Shown here piece by piece: positions 8,585-17,191 of a DNA stretch of 49,954 nucleotides. How positions within the stretch are numbered: position 1 is the stretch's first letter; each line of letters begins with the position of its first letter. Source of the DNA: a virus; IMG/VR virus record IMGVR_UViG_3300007515_000010, positions 1 through 49,954 of that record; one strand, given 5' to 3'. The notes below the pieces were generated by a model, which did no database searches, was not told the origin of the DNA, and saw only the letters and a list, made by a program, of their open reading frames with translations. Both the position numbers and the translations under genes were made by a program.

Positions 8585-9379
8585 ATGGCGAAACAATTAC
8601 AAATACGGCGTGGAACTACTGCACAACACGCTACTTTTACAGGGTTGGTTGGAGAATTATCTGTAGACACAGATACTGACCAGCTTCGTGTCCACGATGG
8701 TTCAACTGCCGGAGGTATATTACAGGGGCCACCACTTGGTACTATAATTGCTGTAGCCTCTGGAATAACTGGAGCATATACCCTTCCATCAACAGGTGCA
8801 GTAGGAGTAGGTGGTTGGCAACTATGCGATGGTGCAAGCATTCCGGGTGCGGCTACCTTAAGTGGTAACGCTCCTACATTAAATGATGGGAGATTTTTAC
8901 GAGGACATACACATGGGAACGTAGGGTCTACAGGTGGTGCAGATACGGTAACAATATCAGAAGCTCAACTACCTTCCCACACTCACTCTGGAAGTACATC
9001 CTCACAAAGTTCATCAACTTCAGGTGGGCCTAGTAATAACACTACAGGCACTGTATCATCAAACCACACCCATAACAGTGGTAGTAATACAGGCGGTCAC
9101 CAACATGGTAACTACAACACGACTGGTTTTGGTGGTTACGGTGGAAGTGGTATTAATGGATATTCATGGGGTAACCAACGAACTTTAGTTGCAAACAATG
9201 GTGCTCACCATCATGGAAATACAGGAAACTTTAGTGCTAACCACACCCACGCAATGCAGAGCCACACCCACAGTTATTCCCACACACACGGAATATCAAT
9301 TGGTAGTACAGGTTCAGGGAGTGCAGTTACTATTACCCCAAAGTACTTAAATGTGGTATATTTGATACGAGTACAATAA
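8585..9379 (+). CDS. Tail fibre with N-terminal IRRGT domain and His-rich tip
   Basis: 264 residues, with a strong AAGGAGTAAAA site before the ATG. Residues 1-45 (LQIRRGTTAQHATFTGLVGE..DTDTDQLRVHDGST) match a fibre N-terminal domain common to many phages. Residues 75-110 (WQLCDGASIP..NAPTLNDGRFLRG) are collar-like. The rest is rich in Gly, Ser and Asn, with many H-x-H pairs (HTHS, NHTHNS, HQHG, SHTHSYSHTHG), which in trimeric tail tips such as T4 gp37 bind metal along the axis. The end PKYLNVVYLIRVQ is typical of collar proteins. Probable receptor-binding tip. Confidence 0.78.
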   Translation: MAKQLQIRRGTTAQHATFTGLVGELSVDTDTDQLRVHDGSTAGGILQGPPLGTIIAVASGITGAYTLPSTGAVGVGGWQLCDGASIPGAATLSGNAPTLNDGRFLRGHTHGNVGSTGGADTVTISEAQLPSHTHSGSTSSQSSSTSGGPSNNTTGTVSSNHTHNSGSNTGGHQHGNYNTTGFGGYGGSGINGYSWGNQRTLVANNGAHHHGNTGNFSANHTHAMQSHTHSYSHTHGISIGSTGSGSAVTITPKYLNVVYLIRVQ

Positions 9380-9404
9380 TTAACTTCTAAGAGAAAGAGA
9401 TAAA

Positions 9405-10007
9405 ATGGCTATAAAAAACTATATTGCAACCGACACTTACAGCGTTGTGGATAACATCCGACTAAACAGAGCAGAGAAAACATTAGATTTTTCTGTAACT
9501 GTTTATGCAGATTCTTCTAAGGAAATAGAAGAAACAAAACAGGAGTATATGGTGGATGGACATACTCCCACACCTTCTAGCATTGAAGCTGTTGTGGATG
9601 CTGATCCAGCCGCAGTTGACGGCGATGTAGATGCCGCAACAATACCTGTATACCTTTCTTCAAGTAAACATACTGACCCAGCATGTCTATTAACATGTTC
9701 AGAAAATGGCGGTAAGAACTTCGATTATGATGACGGTGCCGCCGTAGGAACAGAGCCTAATTCTTCAACATGGGTATGGCAACCGATAAGTGCAACTGAA
9801 GAGTATTACAAAGATAAGGCAGGTCAACATTGGTATGTTCCTCATGATAAAGGTACAGTAACTAAATGTAGCGCACCTTTTACCAGTACAGATTTTGATA
9901 CTTGGTTTGGTGTTGACACTATAAATAAGGATGATACAAACTTGGTAAAACAATGTTATTTATATATCAAGTCCCTTTCCTTATTTGCTAATGTAAAGGA
10001 TGCATAA
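9405..10007 (+). CDS. Hypothetical tail-region protein
   Basis: 200 residues, strand-rich and acidic, with no signal peptide or membrane segment. It begins MAIKNYIATDTYSVVDNIRLNR, then an antiparallel-like stretch (LDFSVTVYADSSKEIEETKQEY) and a long loop region with four cysteines, two of them in ACLLTCSENG. The family is not recognised. Place after a fibre and before the lysis block suggests a tail accessory protein. It overlaps the next gene by eight bases. Confidence 0.55.
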   Translation: MAIKNYIATDTYSVVDNIRLNRAEKTLDFSVTVYADSSKEIEETKQEYMVDGHTPTPSSIEAVVDADPAAVDGDVDAATIPVYLSSSKHTDPACLLTCSENGGKNFDYDDGAAVGTEPNSSTWVWQPISATEEYYKDKAGQHWYVPHDKGTVTKCSAPFTSTDFDTWFGVDTINKDDTNLVKQCYLYIKSLSLFANVKDA

Positions 10008-10221
10008 TAAAACTTATTATTTCCGTTGGAAATATAAATACTTCTGGCATAAATTAAAAGTAATGGGCCATAAGTACGAAGAGGATCAAAACAAGATGGT
10101 TCTTTTCATTCCAGATGGTGGGATCAGAGAAATTGCTCGCTGGTCTAGCTGTGAGTGTAGCCTAGGGGTAGATTGGGCCTTAGCGACAAAAGAGCAAATA
10201 AAAGAAGAAGCAGGACAATAA
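10000..10221 (+). CDS. Small paralogue of the 11146-11433 protein
   Basis: 73 residues: FRWKYKYFWHKLKVMGHKY, then NKMVLF.PDGGIREIARW and LGVDWA. The same framework (GHKY-x-x-D-x-N-x-MVL-x-x-x-DGGI-x-EI-x-RW and LGVDWA) recurs in the 95-residue protein at 11146-11433, so the pair is a duplication. The family is not recognised. It overlaps the preceding gene, and an AAGG lies four bases before the ATG. Confidence 0.6.
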   Translation: MHNKTYYFRWKYKYFWHKLKVMGHKYEEDQNKMVLFIPDGGIREIARWSSCECSLGVDWALATKEQIKEEAGQ

Positions 10222-10230
10222 GGAGGAAAA

Positions 10231-10281
10231 ATGACACAAAAGTATTTAGTAACGGAGACTCACAAGGGTAACCTGAGCTAA
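10231..10281 (+). other. Possible 16-codon leader peptide
   Basis: AGGAGGAAAA directly precedes an ATG that opens a 16-codon frame ending in TAA TAA (10279-10284). The same frame continues after the two stops into the M15 peptidase. It may be a leader that couples translation or the remnant of the original start of the peptidase gene. Confidence 0.3.
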
Positions 10282-10440
10282 TAAGGTCTTATCCTTATTC
10301 TGCGTAGAAAATTTATAGCTCTTGCTATTTTAGCAGGGGTAACTGTACTTCCTGAGCCTATCTCTGCAACTTTACTGAGATGGAGGCCAGTTGATTACCA
10401 TCCACGATTTAGGTGTAAGTGTGGGTGTAAAACCTGTAAA

Positions 10441-10788
10441 ATGGATAAAGACTTTTTAGACAGGTTCCAAAAGATAAGATCAGAATGGTATAGAATAACA
10501 GGAAAAGATTTAATAAAATCAATAAGTTCAGGATATAGATGCCCTTCTCACAACCGAAGGGTTTCAAAATATGCATCGAAAATTGATGGGTCAGGGCCAC
10601 ATACAAAGGGGAAGGCAGTTGATATAAAAGTCTCAGGGAAGGATGCAACACGACTTTTTAGAATTGCTAAGAAACACATGAGTGGCATTGGCTACAACTT
10701 AAAAGGTAGAAACCGCTCTCATTTTCTCCATGTGGATTCACTAACACCTGAAGAGGCAGATAGACCAGCGGTATGGAGTTACAGATAA
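10441..10788 (+). CDS. M15-type D-Ala-D-Ala peptidase (lysis), first copy; true start upstream
   Basis: From the first ATG it encodes 115 residues with the M15 zinc-peptidase signature: SSGYRCPSHN, PHTKGKAVDI (His and Asp ligands) and FLHVD (last His). It would cut peptidoglycan cross-links during lysis. The frame stays open upstream to 10285 and reads through a CKCGCKTC segment that belongs to this family's N-terminus, preceded by RRKFIALAILAGVTVLPEPISA, a basic start plus hydrophobic stretch like a signal or signal-anchor peptide. No ATG, GTG or TTG lies in this extension; ATT at 10297 or CTG at 10300 are the only near options, and two in-frame TAA precede them. The full product would be about 160 residues. 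Confidence 0.75.
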   Translation: MDKDFLDRFQKIRSEWYRITGKDLIKSISSGYRCPSHNRRVSKYASKIDGSGPHTKGKAVDIKVSGKDATRLFRIAKKHMSGIGYNLKGRNRSHFLHVDSLTPEEADRPAVWSYR

Positions 10789-11135
10789 AAATATTAATTA
10801 TAGTATTATTGGCATTATTAACTGGGTGTGTAAGTAAACCTCAGCCAGAAATTGAGAAGAAAATATACTCAAATAATTTTACCACATTAGAAATACGGTC
10901 ATACTGGACATTATGTCAACAGGCCTTTTTACAGAAAAATCCTTATACTCCTGTGCCTGTTCTTATAAAACATTGTGACTGCTATTCTGATTATGTTAGG
11001 AGAACATATAAGGATGCAAAAGAACTTGAATATAAGTCTGTTGAATCTTTTAAAAACCTAACAAAGAACTTAATAATCGAGTGCAATATGAAACTTCAGC
11101 AGGAACAGGCACTCGCTGATCCTGCATCATTATAA
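10773..11135 (+). CDS. Lipoprotein, lysis region (spanin-like candidate)
   Basis: 120 residues with a classical lipoprotein signal: MELQIK, hydrophobic ILIIVLLALL, then lipobox LTGC with Cys-19. The mature part is hydrophilic, contains CQQ, CDC and ECN cysteines and a long helix near the end. The gene begins inside the end of the M15 peptidase gene (16-base overlap), as outer-membrane spanin genes often do with their partner. It is longer than Rz1-type spanins and not proline-rich, so the spanin role is only a suggestion. Confidence 0.65.
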   Translation: MELQIKILIIVLLALLTGCVSKPQPEIEKKIYSNNFTTLEIRSYWTLCQQAFLQKNPYTPVPVLIKHCDCYSDYVRRTYKDAKELEYKSVESFKNLTKNLIIECNMKLQQEQALADPASL

Positions 11136-11145
11136 TGGAGACAAC

Positions 11146-11433
11146 ATGGCAGAAGAACAAAAACAAGAATACACGGTTTATACTTTCAATTGGAAGGAAC
11201 AGAAAGGAGAATGGCAACATCTAGAGGTTATAGGACATAAATACTATGAGGACACTAATAGGATGGTCTTATATAAGGAAGATGGAGGTATATTTGAAAT
11301 TCCACGTTGGAATGAAAATTACTCTAATCTTGGAGTCGATTGGGCTAATAAAGTAAAATTACAATACGAGGAAGAATTAGCTAAAAACCCCAAAGATAAG
11401 GAGGAACCCGATGAACTCAAAGGAAATAATTGA
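11146..11433 (+). CDS. Paralogue of the 10000-10221 protein
   Basis: 95 residues: YTFNWKEQKGEWQHLEVIGHKY, NRMVLYKEDGGIFEIPRW and LGVDWANKVK, followed by an acidic, lysine-rich tail. The first 75 residues align without gaps to the 73-residue protein at 10000-10221. Both lie around the first M15 and lipoprotein genes. No known family. It overlaps the following gene by 23 bases. Confidence 0.65.
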   Translation: MAEEQKQEYTVYTFNWKEQKGEWQHLEVIGHKYYEDTNRMVLYKEDGGIFEIPRWNENYSNLGVDWANKVKLQYEEELAKNPKDKEEPDELKGNN

Positions 11434-11710
11434 CTTAGTCCAAAATTTAGGAGCACCAATTGTTTACAGTTTACTAGCTTTATGGTTTATTAAATTTCAA
11501 TTTGTAAAGGCAGAGGATGCGGCTACAAGAGGAAGAGAAGAGAGGCAAAGGATTATAGACGATTTTACCAAGAGGGATTCAGACAATGATGCGAGAGTAT
11601 TTGCGTTAGCACAACAAAGTAATGATGCTATTAATAAAATGGCGGCGAGCTTAGAGGCTAACACAAAATCTATGGACAACTTACTTAATCAAATAACAAA
11701 CCAAACATAG
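11411..11710 (+). CDS. Single-span membrane protein with coiled coil
   Basis: 99 residues. Residues 13-31 (LGAPIVYSLLALWFIKFQF) form one membrane segment, and residues 35-99 form a charged, heptad-like helix (REERQRIIDDFTKRDSDND, then NKMAASLEANTKSMDNLLNQ). This is the layout of inner-membrane spanins and some holin partners. The start is supported by AAGGAGG seven bases upstream, although it lies inside the end of the preceding gene. Lysis role is inferred from the neighbours. Confidence 0.65.
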   Translation: MNSKEIIDLVQNLGAPIVYSLLALWFIKFQFVKAEDAATRGREERQRIIDDFTKRDSDNDARVFALAQQSNDAINKMAASLEANTKSMDNLLNQITNQT

Positions 11711-11714
11711 AGAT

Positions 11715-12014
11715 ATGTCAGTTAATGAGAAAGTTCAATTAATTAGGTTTTATGCTAGGTTTGCTATTGCAATAGTTGCAATGACAATCTTTAGCTACAT
11801 AGTTCACATGATGTTAGTAGCTAGTGATGAAATGACTTCATCCTCTAAGGATTTACTCAATATTCTTATTGGGGCTTTCATCCCCATCCTAGCTGGCATT
11901 GCTAAGTTCTATTTTGAATCAGGCGGTGATCTTCACCAAGAACCAGAAGATAAGTTACTGCCTCCACCTAAACCAACAAACGGAGAAGAAGATGAATCCA
12001 GCTTTACTAATTAA
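11715..12014 (+). CDS. Holin-like two-span membrane protein
   Basis: 99 residues with two hydrophobic segments (about 12-35, FAIAIVAMTIFSYIVHMMLVA, and about 47-66, LLNILIGAFIPILAGIAKFYF), and a hydrophilic Glu/Pro-rich tail. Size and layout fit a class II holin that opens the inner membrane for the M15 peptidases on either side. The sequence family was not recognised by name. Confidence 0.65.
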   Translation: MSVNEKVQLIRFYARFAIAIVAMTIFSYIVHMMLVASDEMTSSSKDLLNILIGAFIPILAGIAKFYFESGGDLHQEPEDKLLPPPKPTNGEEDESSFTN

Positions 12015-12180
12015 TGTTATTCAAAGTTTAGTAGTAGACAAGGCACAAGACTTGGCAGTCGAGCATGTGCAAAAGGCTATAAATGAAAATCTTAGTGAGA
12101 AGCAGATGATGTTATTGGATGCTGTGGTCGAGGAAATGCCAGATAATCCATTCAAGTCTATGAAAGAATTATTTAGCTGA
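11992..12180 (+). CDS. Small helical protein of the lysis block
   Basis: 62 residues: MNPALLINVIQSLVVDKAQDLA, then a mixed helix ending FKSMKELFS. The ATG at 11992 lies inside the holin-like gene and has GGAGAAGAAG just before it. The frame is open further upstream, but that part is only the holin gene read in another frame. The stop overlaps the next ATG (TGATG). It is similar in style to small phage proteins often found between holin and endolysin. Function unknown. Confidence 0.6.
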   Translation: MNPALLINVIQSLVVDKAQDLAVEHVQKAINENLSEKQMMLLDAVVEEMPDNPFKSMKELFS

Positions 12181-12644
12181 TGCAATTAAGTAAGAACTTT
12201 GCACTACGAGAACTAACCGCTAGTCAGACAGCTATAAGAAAGGGGATAGATAACAGCCCTAATCAAGAACAACTGATTAACTTGGCTGTACTGACAGCAA
12301 AGATACTTCAACCCTGTAGAGATAAGTTTGGCCCTATTAATATTAATTCAGGGCTGAGGGTGTTAGCTTTAAACCGTGCAATAGGTTCAGGAGATAAGAG
12401 CCAGCATACTAAGGGAGAAGCGGCTGATTTTGAAACTAGTTCAGTCAGTAACTATAAACTAGCAGATTGGATAGAAGCAAATTTAGAGTTTGACCAGTTA
12501 ATCTTAGAATATCCGGGTAAAGACCCAAGAGACGGATGGGTACATTGTTCATTTAATAGATTAGGCAATAGAGGACAAATATTAACTGCGGTCAAGGAAA
12601 AGGGCAAAACATTGTACAAAAAAGGGCTACGTACTAATGGCTAA
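12180..12644 (+). CDS. M15-type peptidase (endolysin), second copy
   Basis: 154 residues. The start MQLSKNFALRELTASQTAIRKG is the usual opening of M15_3 phage peptidases. ININSGLRVLALNRAIG corresponds to the SGYR segment, SQHTKGEAADFE supplies the His and Asp zinc ligands, and GWVHCSF supplies the last His. No signal peptide, so it would need the holin. It is clearly distinct from the first copy at 10441-10788, so the phage has two peptidases of this fold. Overlaps on both sides point to one lysis transcript. Confidence 0.82.
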   Translation: MQLSKNFALRELTASQTAIRKGIDNSPNQEQLINLAVLTAKILQPCRDKFGPININSGLRVLALNRAIGSGDKSQHTKGEAADFETSSVSNYKLADWIEANLEFDQLILEYPGKDPRDGWVHCSFNRLGNRGQILTAVKEKGKTLYKKGLRTNG

Positions 12645-12720
12645 GAAGAAGGCTAGAACTGGGAACGGCAATCCCTACAGGGATAAACGGAAACTAAAAG
12701 AAAAGAATAGAGAACAATGA
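12637..12720 (+). CDS. 27-residue basic peptide
   Basis: MAKKKARTGNGNPYRDKRKLKEKNREQ, half of it Lys or Arg. The ATG overlaps the end of the endolysin gene by eight bases and the stop overlaps the next ATG (ATGA), which argues that it is translated. Similar in style to the basic proteins at 2571-4154. Function unknown. Confidence 0.5.
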   Translation: MAKKKARTGNGNPYRDKRKLKEKNREQ

Positions 12721-13868
12721 GTACACTAAAAGTAAATGAAATCCGTCACATTAGTAATACAGGTACAGCTAATTTAGTACTTGAATCTAATGAAAATACT
12801 AACCTTCAAACCACAAGTACAAAGGGGTTAACTGTAGATGGTACATTAACTGTCTCTGGCGTAGCCACCTTAAATGGTAACTCAGTAATAGGCAACGCTT
12901 CTACAGACACACTTACCTTAACTTCTACCGTTAGTGGTTTTAATAATTTCTCTGGATTTACTGGTGAAATACGGATGTATGCAGGTAATGCCGCTGGGAA
13001 TGCCCCTCCTACTGGATGGTTATATTGTAACGGTGATACCATAAGTGAAACCTCTGGTAATGGAGGTACTCACTATAACTCAGATGGCAAGGGTAATGAT
13101 TATCAATCGCTTTTTAATTTACTGAAAGCAACAAGTGATTTTGGTAATTCAAGTTCAGCCGCATGGGGAACAAACACAGTAAAGGTTCCTGATTTCAGAT
13201 CAAGGTCACCAGTAGGTGTGGGAACAGGAGCGGCTACTTCGATAGGTAATGGCGCAGATAGTGCCGCCCTCTCTGTAAGAACATTAGGCGATACAACTGG
13301 TGCAGAAAACCACGTTTTAACTACAGCACAAATTCCTGCCCACTTACACGGTGCAACTAGTCAGGATAGCGCTACAGGTGCTACAGCGTCATTAGCGGCT
13401 ATTACTGCTAATGTACCAGACCACGTACACGCATATGCTCACACACACGGTACCCCAGCAACTGATACTGGAGGAGTTAGCACAGCTAATACAGGCGCTG
13501 GTTCACCTCACAACCATGATAATGGTGATTTTGATAAGCTGATGAAGAGAGACGGTCAGCACACAATGGCGGCCTTTGATTCTTCTCCTGATGAGCCTAG
13601 TCTTAGTAGATGTGCTGATATACTACCTGAGTCTACTCACACTCACCCCATGCCCCATACGCATGAATTACCAGCTATGACAACAAATAGTCAGAGTACA
13701 ACGAATACAACAACAACGACCAACACTGCTATAACATTTAATAGCCCTGCAATAACAATTGCTAATGACTCTCACTCACATACAATAACCACAACAAATA
13801 CAGGTGGGGGAACAGCGCATAATAATCTATCACCAATAATCGCAGTCAATTACATTATAAAAGTTTGA
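12717..13868 (+). CDS. Tail collar fibre protein
   Basis: 383 residues. Residues 1-70 (STLKVNEIRHISNTGTANLVLE, TTKGLTVDGTLTVSG) match a common fibre N-terminus. Residues 80-175 form a collar domain: TGEIRMYAG, PPTGWLYCNGDTIS, YQSLFNLLKA, VKVPDFRSRSPVGVG. The remainder has H-x-H-rich stretches (HVHAYAHTHGT, THTHPMPHTHELP, SHSHT) and ends NLSPIIAVNYIIKV, the standard collar ending. It is a second collar-type fibre besides 8585-9379, suggesting branched or alternative adhesins. Confidence 0.8.
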   Translation: MSTLKVNEIRHISNTGTANLVLESNENTNLQTTSTKGLTVDGTLTVSGVATLNGNSVIGNASTDTLTLTSTVSGFNNFSGFTGEIRMYAGNAAGNAPPTGWLYCNGDTISETSGNGGTHYNSDGKGNDYQSLFNLLKATSDFGNSSSAAWGTNTVKVPDFRSRSPVGVGTGAATSIGNGADSAALSVRTLGDTTGAENHVLTTAQIPAHLHGATSQDSATGATASLAAITANVPDHVHAYAHTHGTPATDTGGVSTANTGAGSPHNHDNGDFDKLMKRDGQHTMAAFDSSPDEPSLSRCADILPESTHTHPMPHTHELPAMTTNSQSTTNTTTTTNTAITFNSPAITIANDSHSHTITTTNTGGGTAHNNLSPIIAVNYIIKV

Positions 13869-13871
13869 TGA

Positions 13872-16800
13872 ATGGCTTTAGACAGACAAACAGATTTTAC
13901 TGGAGGCTTGAACACACGGATACCAGCGCACAAATTGCCAGAGAATATGGTGCAAGCCGCAACCAATGTGGATTTTTCTCATGGAGATATACGGCCTGAC
14001 ACAGGTATAGGAGGAGACGGAGGCGGTAAGCAATTCTACTATGAAAAAGGATTATCTTGGGTTAGCACGGACGGAGTAGGTGGTCAAACCTCATATCCAA
14101 TAACTGTAATACAAGCAGGAGCTTCAAGTACAGTAGCAAGTAATACAGATTTAGGTAACCCCCTTTTTATCAAAGAAACAGGTATCTACCAAATAGGTAC
14201 AACTCCTACCTTTACTGTTAATACAGGAACAAATGTAATTACCACAAGTACCGCCCACGGACTAGCTGATGTTGATCCTAATAATATTATAAGATTTACT
14301 TCAACAGGAACCCTCCCTGCTGGTTTATCAGTAGATACAGATTACTACGTTCTTACAACCCCTTCTTCAACTACCCTCACGGTATCTTCAGCAAACGAAG
14401 GCTCTATTGTTAATATTACAAACACAGGTTCAGGGACACACTCTGTAGAAGTAATAGTTTCAATCAATGACACAGAATTAAGTCTTGGTTCTGTTTCCTC
14501 ATTTGCAGAGTACAGCGATGATTTGTATATGGGCCGAGATTCCTTCTCAATTACAGCCACTACTGTTACAAGTGGATCAACTGCGGTTCAACTTACTGCG
14601 GCTGATGCTGTTAAAGTTATGGTGAATGATAAGTTTACTGGTACAGGGATTGCTAAAGATACAACCATAGAATCTATAAACTATGGAACTAGTATTGTTA
14701 CACTTAATAAAGTAGCAACTGCAAGTGGTTCAAGTGTTTCTCTTACGGTACATACTGCCCCAGTAAGATTAATAGATGGGATACTAGGTAATGTATACCC
14801 ACTAGAAGTTCCAAGACCAGACCCTACCTTTGTATCCGTTGATGACTTACCAGATAATAGACCTGCAAATATAACAAGTCACCACTCCAAAGCATTCCGC
14901 ACAGAAAACTTTCCTATACCTTTTCAGTATGGTATAGCCAGATTTGATGAAGCTACTGGTGTAGAGGGAGGAATATCAAAACTTTCATCTACAGATTTAA
15001 GTGTGGGTAATATTGGTAATGATGCAAATAGTGTAAACATACCAATAATAGTAAAACACAAGATTGGAAAGAAAGACGCAAACTCTCAACTTTATGGTAA
15101 GTTTGCTTTATATCGTGTAGGAGGAACATCAACTGTAGTAAAGAAGGTAGAAGATATATATCTTACCTCTGAAACTGATGGAACCCCACTATCTGTAGAT
15201 GTAGCCACGAGTACTAATGATATAGCTGTTCAGGTAGCTGGAAAACCAACTGGAGCAGAATGGAAGGTTAAGTGGTTCGGATATGGAGATGGAACCGCAC
15301 GAAGGGCGTACTCTTCAAAGTCAATTTCCAGTATCACTATTGGAGGAACAAATAACAGTTACTCTTCCGCTCCAACTGTAACGATAGCGGCCCCCTCTGG
15401 TTCAGGAGGGAAACAGGCCACAGCTACCGCAGTTTTAACAGGAGCCTCAGTTTCTAATATTATTATTACAGAAAAAGGAAGTGGGTATGAATCAGTACCT
15501 ACTGTTACAATCACAGGTAATTGTACTGGTACTGCGGTAGTCGAACCAGTTAGTTATCAAGGGGAAACTTCTTTTTTTTCTGATGTAAGCACAGTACATA
15601 AATTATATGGAGGTAGTGCCTCTCACAATATAGACCTTCACTTTGTAGTTAAATTCACATCAGATGCTATAGATACTGTAACAGGCTCACCATATAGTGA
15701 TGATACAAGGGAATATATATTTGCCAGTACCAACGTGGATGCAACAACCGTTACAGGCGATGACGGAGTCGGGTCTCATGATGGGTGTGGTTCTTACATA
15801 GACTTTATTCCTCCACGAGCATTAATAGAGATAGAGCCTATAAGTGATCCATCCGTTATTCCGTATAACCTACAGTATCTTACTGAATTTAATAACTTTT
15901 TTCTAGGGGCTGTGGATAAGAGGTTGTACATAAGTAATTATGCAAGCCCTAATAACTTTTCAATAGATGGATATTTAGACTTTGATGCCCAAATTACAGG
16001 AATAATATCAAGAGGAGGAGAAGCGGCTGTCTTTACTGAATATAGTGTGTTCCGTGTATATGGTAATGCTCATAATGAAATGAGAAAAGTACAGGTACCA
16101 ACTGTACATGGTTGTCCTGTAGGAGCGAGTAAGACAATTGCTAAAATCAAGGATTCAATAATGTATGTTTCTCATTCTGGGTTATGTTTTTTTGATGGAA
16201 GAAATGTGACTGTATTAACAGATAGACTTCTTCAATCCTTTACAAAACCAAGTGCAACCTTTTCAGAGAATGTAGCTGGGGTCGTAAATGATACATATTA
16301 TCTACTAGCCCCTGCAAGTGATGGTTGGAAAGTTGATATGAGGGATACCCCTAAAATTTGTGTTACAACAAACAAAGCAACTAACTTACATTACAGGGGT
16401 GTAAACAATAAATTATATTCTGAGGCTGGTTATATAGGTGGGGCACTTACAGCTAATAAATTTTCATTTGAAACTAGGGATTTTACTGGTGGTAATATTA
16501 CCGCAGAAAAGGCATACTATACAGTATACGTAACAGGTTCAGACTTTTCTGGCACTGTCAATATTAAATGTGACGGTTCATTAATAGACACATATAGTTA
16601 CCCCTCAGTTATCCCTGAATTTAATAGAGCACTCTCTATATCTTCAGCGAAGGTGGCAAATAGGGCTAGTATTGAGTTTGTTAATTGTACAGGTAAGATA
16701 GCGTCCGTTTCAATCAAGTATGATAATCTTGCAGAACAACAAAAGAAAAGATTTAACTTTGTTACCTTAACTTACACAGGAACGCCAACCGTGCTTGTTA

Positions 16801-16979
16801 AGGTAGATTCAGTTGAAAAAATAAGTGCCACAACCTTAAACGACCCCGGAACAGGTAATACAGGAACAGCAATTCTTTACTTTCCGGCAATGACAGAAGG
16901 GCATATACCTCATATTACTACAGATGAAACAGAAACAAGTCGAATTTCTGGTTCAGTTTTTGATGCGGAGGTTATATAA
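13872..16979 (+). CDS. Tail nozzle (T7 gp12-like) protein
   Basis: 1035 residues. The start RQTDFTGGLNTRIPAHKLPENMVQAATNVDFSHGDIRP matches podovirus nozzle/tubular protein B starts (FxGGLN.., LP.., N.D...G.IRP). The middle has an inserted beta module (about 110-200) with a FCCH-like VITTSTAHGLADV stretch. Residues 640-830 (PYNLQYLTEFNNFFLGAVDKRLYISNY, AVFTEYSVFRVYG, MYVSHSGLCFFDGRNV) are the propeller-like core common to these proteins. The last 75 residues form a beta module that recurs three times in the protein at 17188-17991. It would make the channel through which DNA leaves. Confidence 0.78.
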   Translation: MALDRQTDFTGGLNTRIPAHKLPENMVQAATNVDFSHGDIRPDTGIGGDGGGKQFYYEKGLSWVSTDGVGGQTSYPITVIQAGASSTVASNTDLGNPLFIKETGIYQIGTTPTFTVNTGTNVITTSTAHGLADVDPNNIIRFTSTGTLPAGLSVDTDYYVLTTPSSTTLTVSSANEGSIVNITNTGSGTHSVEVIVSINDTELSLGSVSSFAEYSDDLYMGRDSFSITATTVTSGSTAVQLTAADAVKVMVNDKFTGTGIAKDTTIESINYGTSIVTLNKVATASGSSVSLTVHTAPVRLIDGILGNVYPLEVPRPDPTFVSVDDLPDNRPANITSHHSKAFRTENFPIPFQYGIARFDEATGVEGGISKLSSTDLSVGNIGNDANSVNIPIIVKHKIGKKDANSQLYGKFALYRVGGTSTVVKKVEDIYLTSETDGTPLSVDVATSTNDIAVQVAGKPTGAEWKVKWFGYGDGTARRAYSSKSISSITIGGTNNSYSSAPTVTIAAPSGSGGKQATATAVLTGASVSNIIITEKGSGYESVPTVTITGNCTGTAVVEPVSYQGETSFFSDVSTVHKLYGGSASHNIDLHFVVKFTSDAIDTVTGSPYSDDTREYIFASTNVDATTVTGDDGVGSHDGCGSYIDFIPPRALIEIEPISDPSVIPYNLQYLTEFNNFFLGAVDKRLYISNYASPNNFSIDGYLDFDAQITGIISRGGEAAVFTEYSVFRVYGNAHNEMRKVQVPTVHGCPVGASKTIAKIKDSIMYVSHSGLCFFDGRNVTVLTDRLLQSFTKPSATFSENVAGVVNDTYYLLAPASDGWKVDMRDTPKICVTTNKATNLHYRGVNNKLYSEAGYIGGALTANKFSFETRDFTGGNITAEKAYYTVYVTGSDFSGTVNIKCDGSLIDTYSYPSVIPEFNRALSISSAKVANRASIEFVNCTGKIASVSIKYDNLAEQQKKRFNFVTLTYTGTPTVLVKVDSVEKISATTLNDPGTGNTGTAILYFPAMTEGHIPHITTDETETSRISGSVFDAEVI

Positions 16980-17191
16980 TGGCAGTAATACCAAGTACAG
17001 GAATGTCAGACTCAGACATTTATTTTAATATAGAGGATGAAGTTCTTAGAGAAACATTAAGGCAATTGTTTGACAATACAAGAAAACTTAATGATAAAAT
17101 TGAAACCTTAATAAGCCGTGTAGAAAAACTTGAAGAAGTAGAAATTGTTCAGGCGGCAGAAATATCGCTCCAGCTTGGGACAATCGCATGA
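16979..17191 (+). CDS. Short coiled-coil tail protein
   Basis: 70 residues with an acidic start and a heptad-rich helix from about residue 22 to 56 (LRETLRQLFDNTRKLNDKI, ETLISRVEKLEEVE). It overlaps the nozzle gene by one base and the next gene by four. Probably a small trimerising or linking component of the tail; no family recognised. Confidence 0.6.
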   Translation: MAVIPSTGMSDSDIYFNIEDEVLRETLRQLFDNTRKLNDKIETLISRVEKLEEVEIVQAAEISLQLGTIA

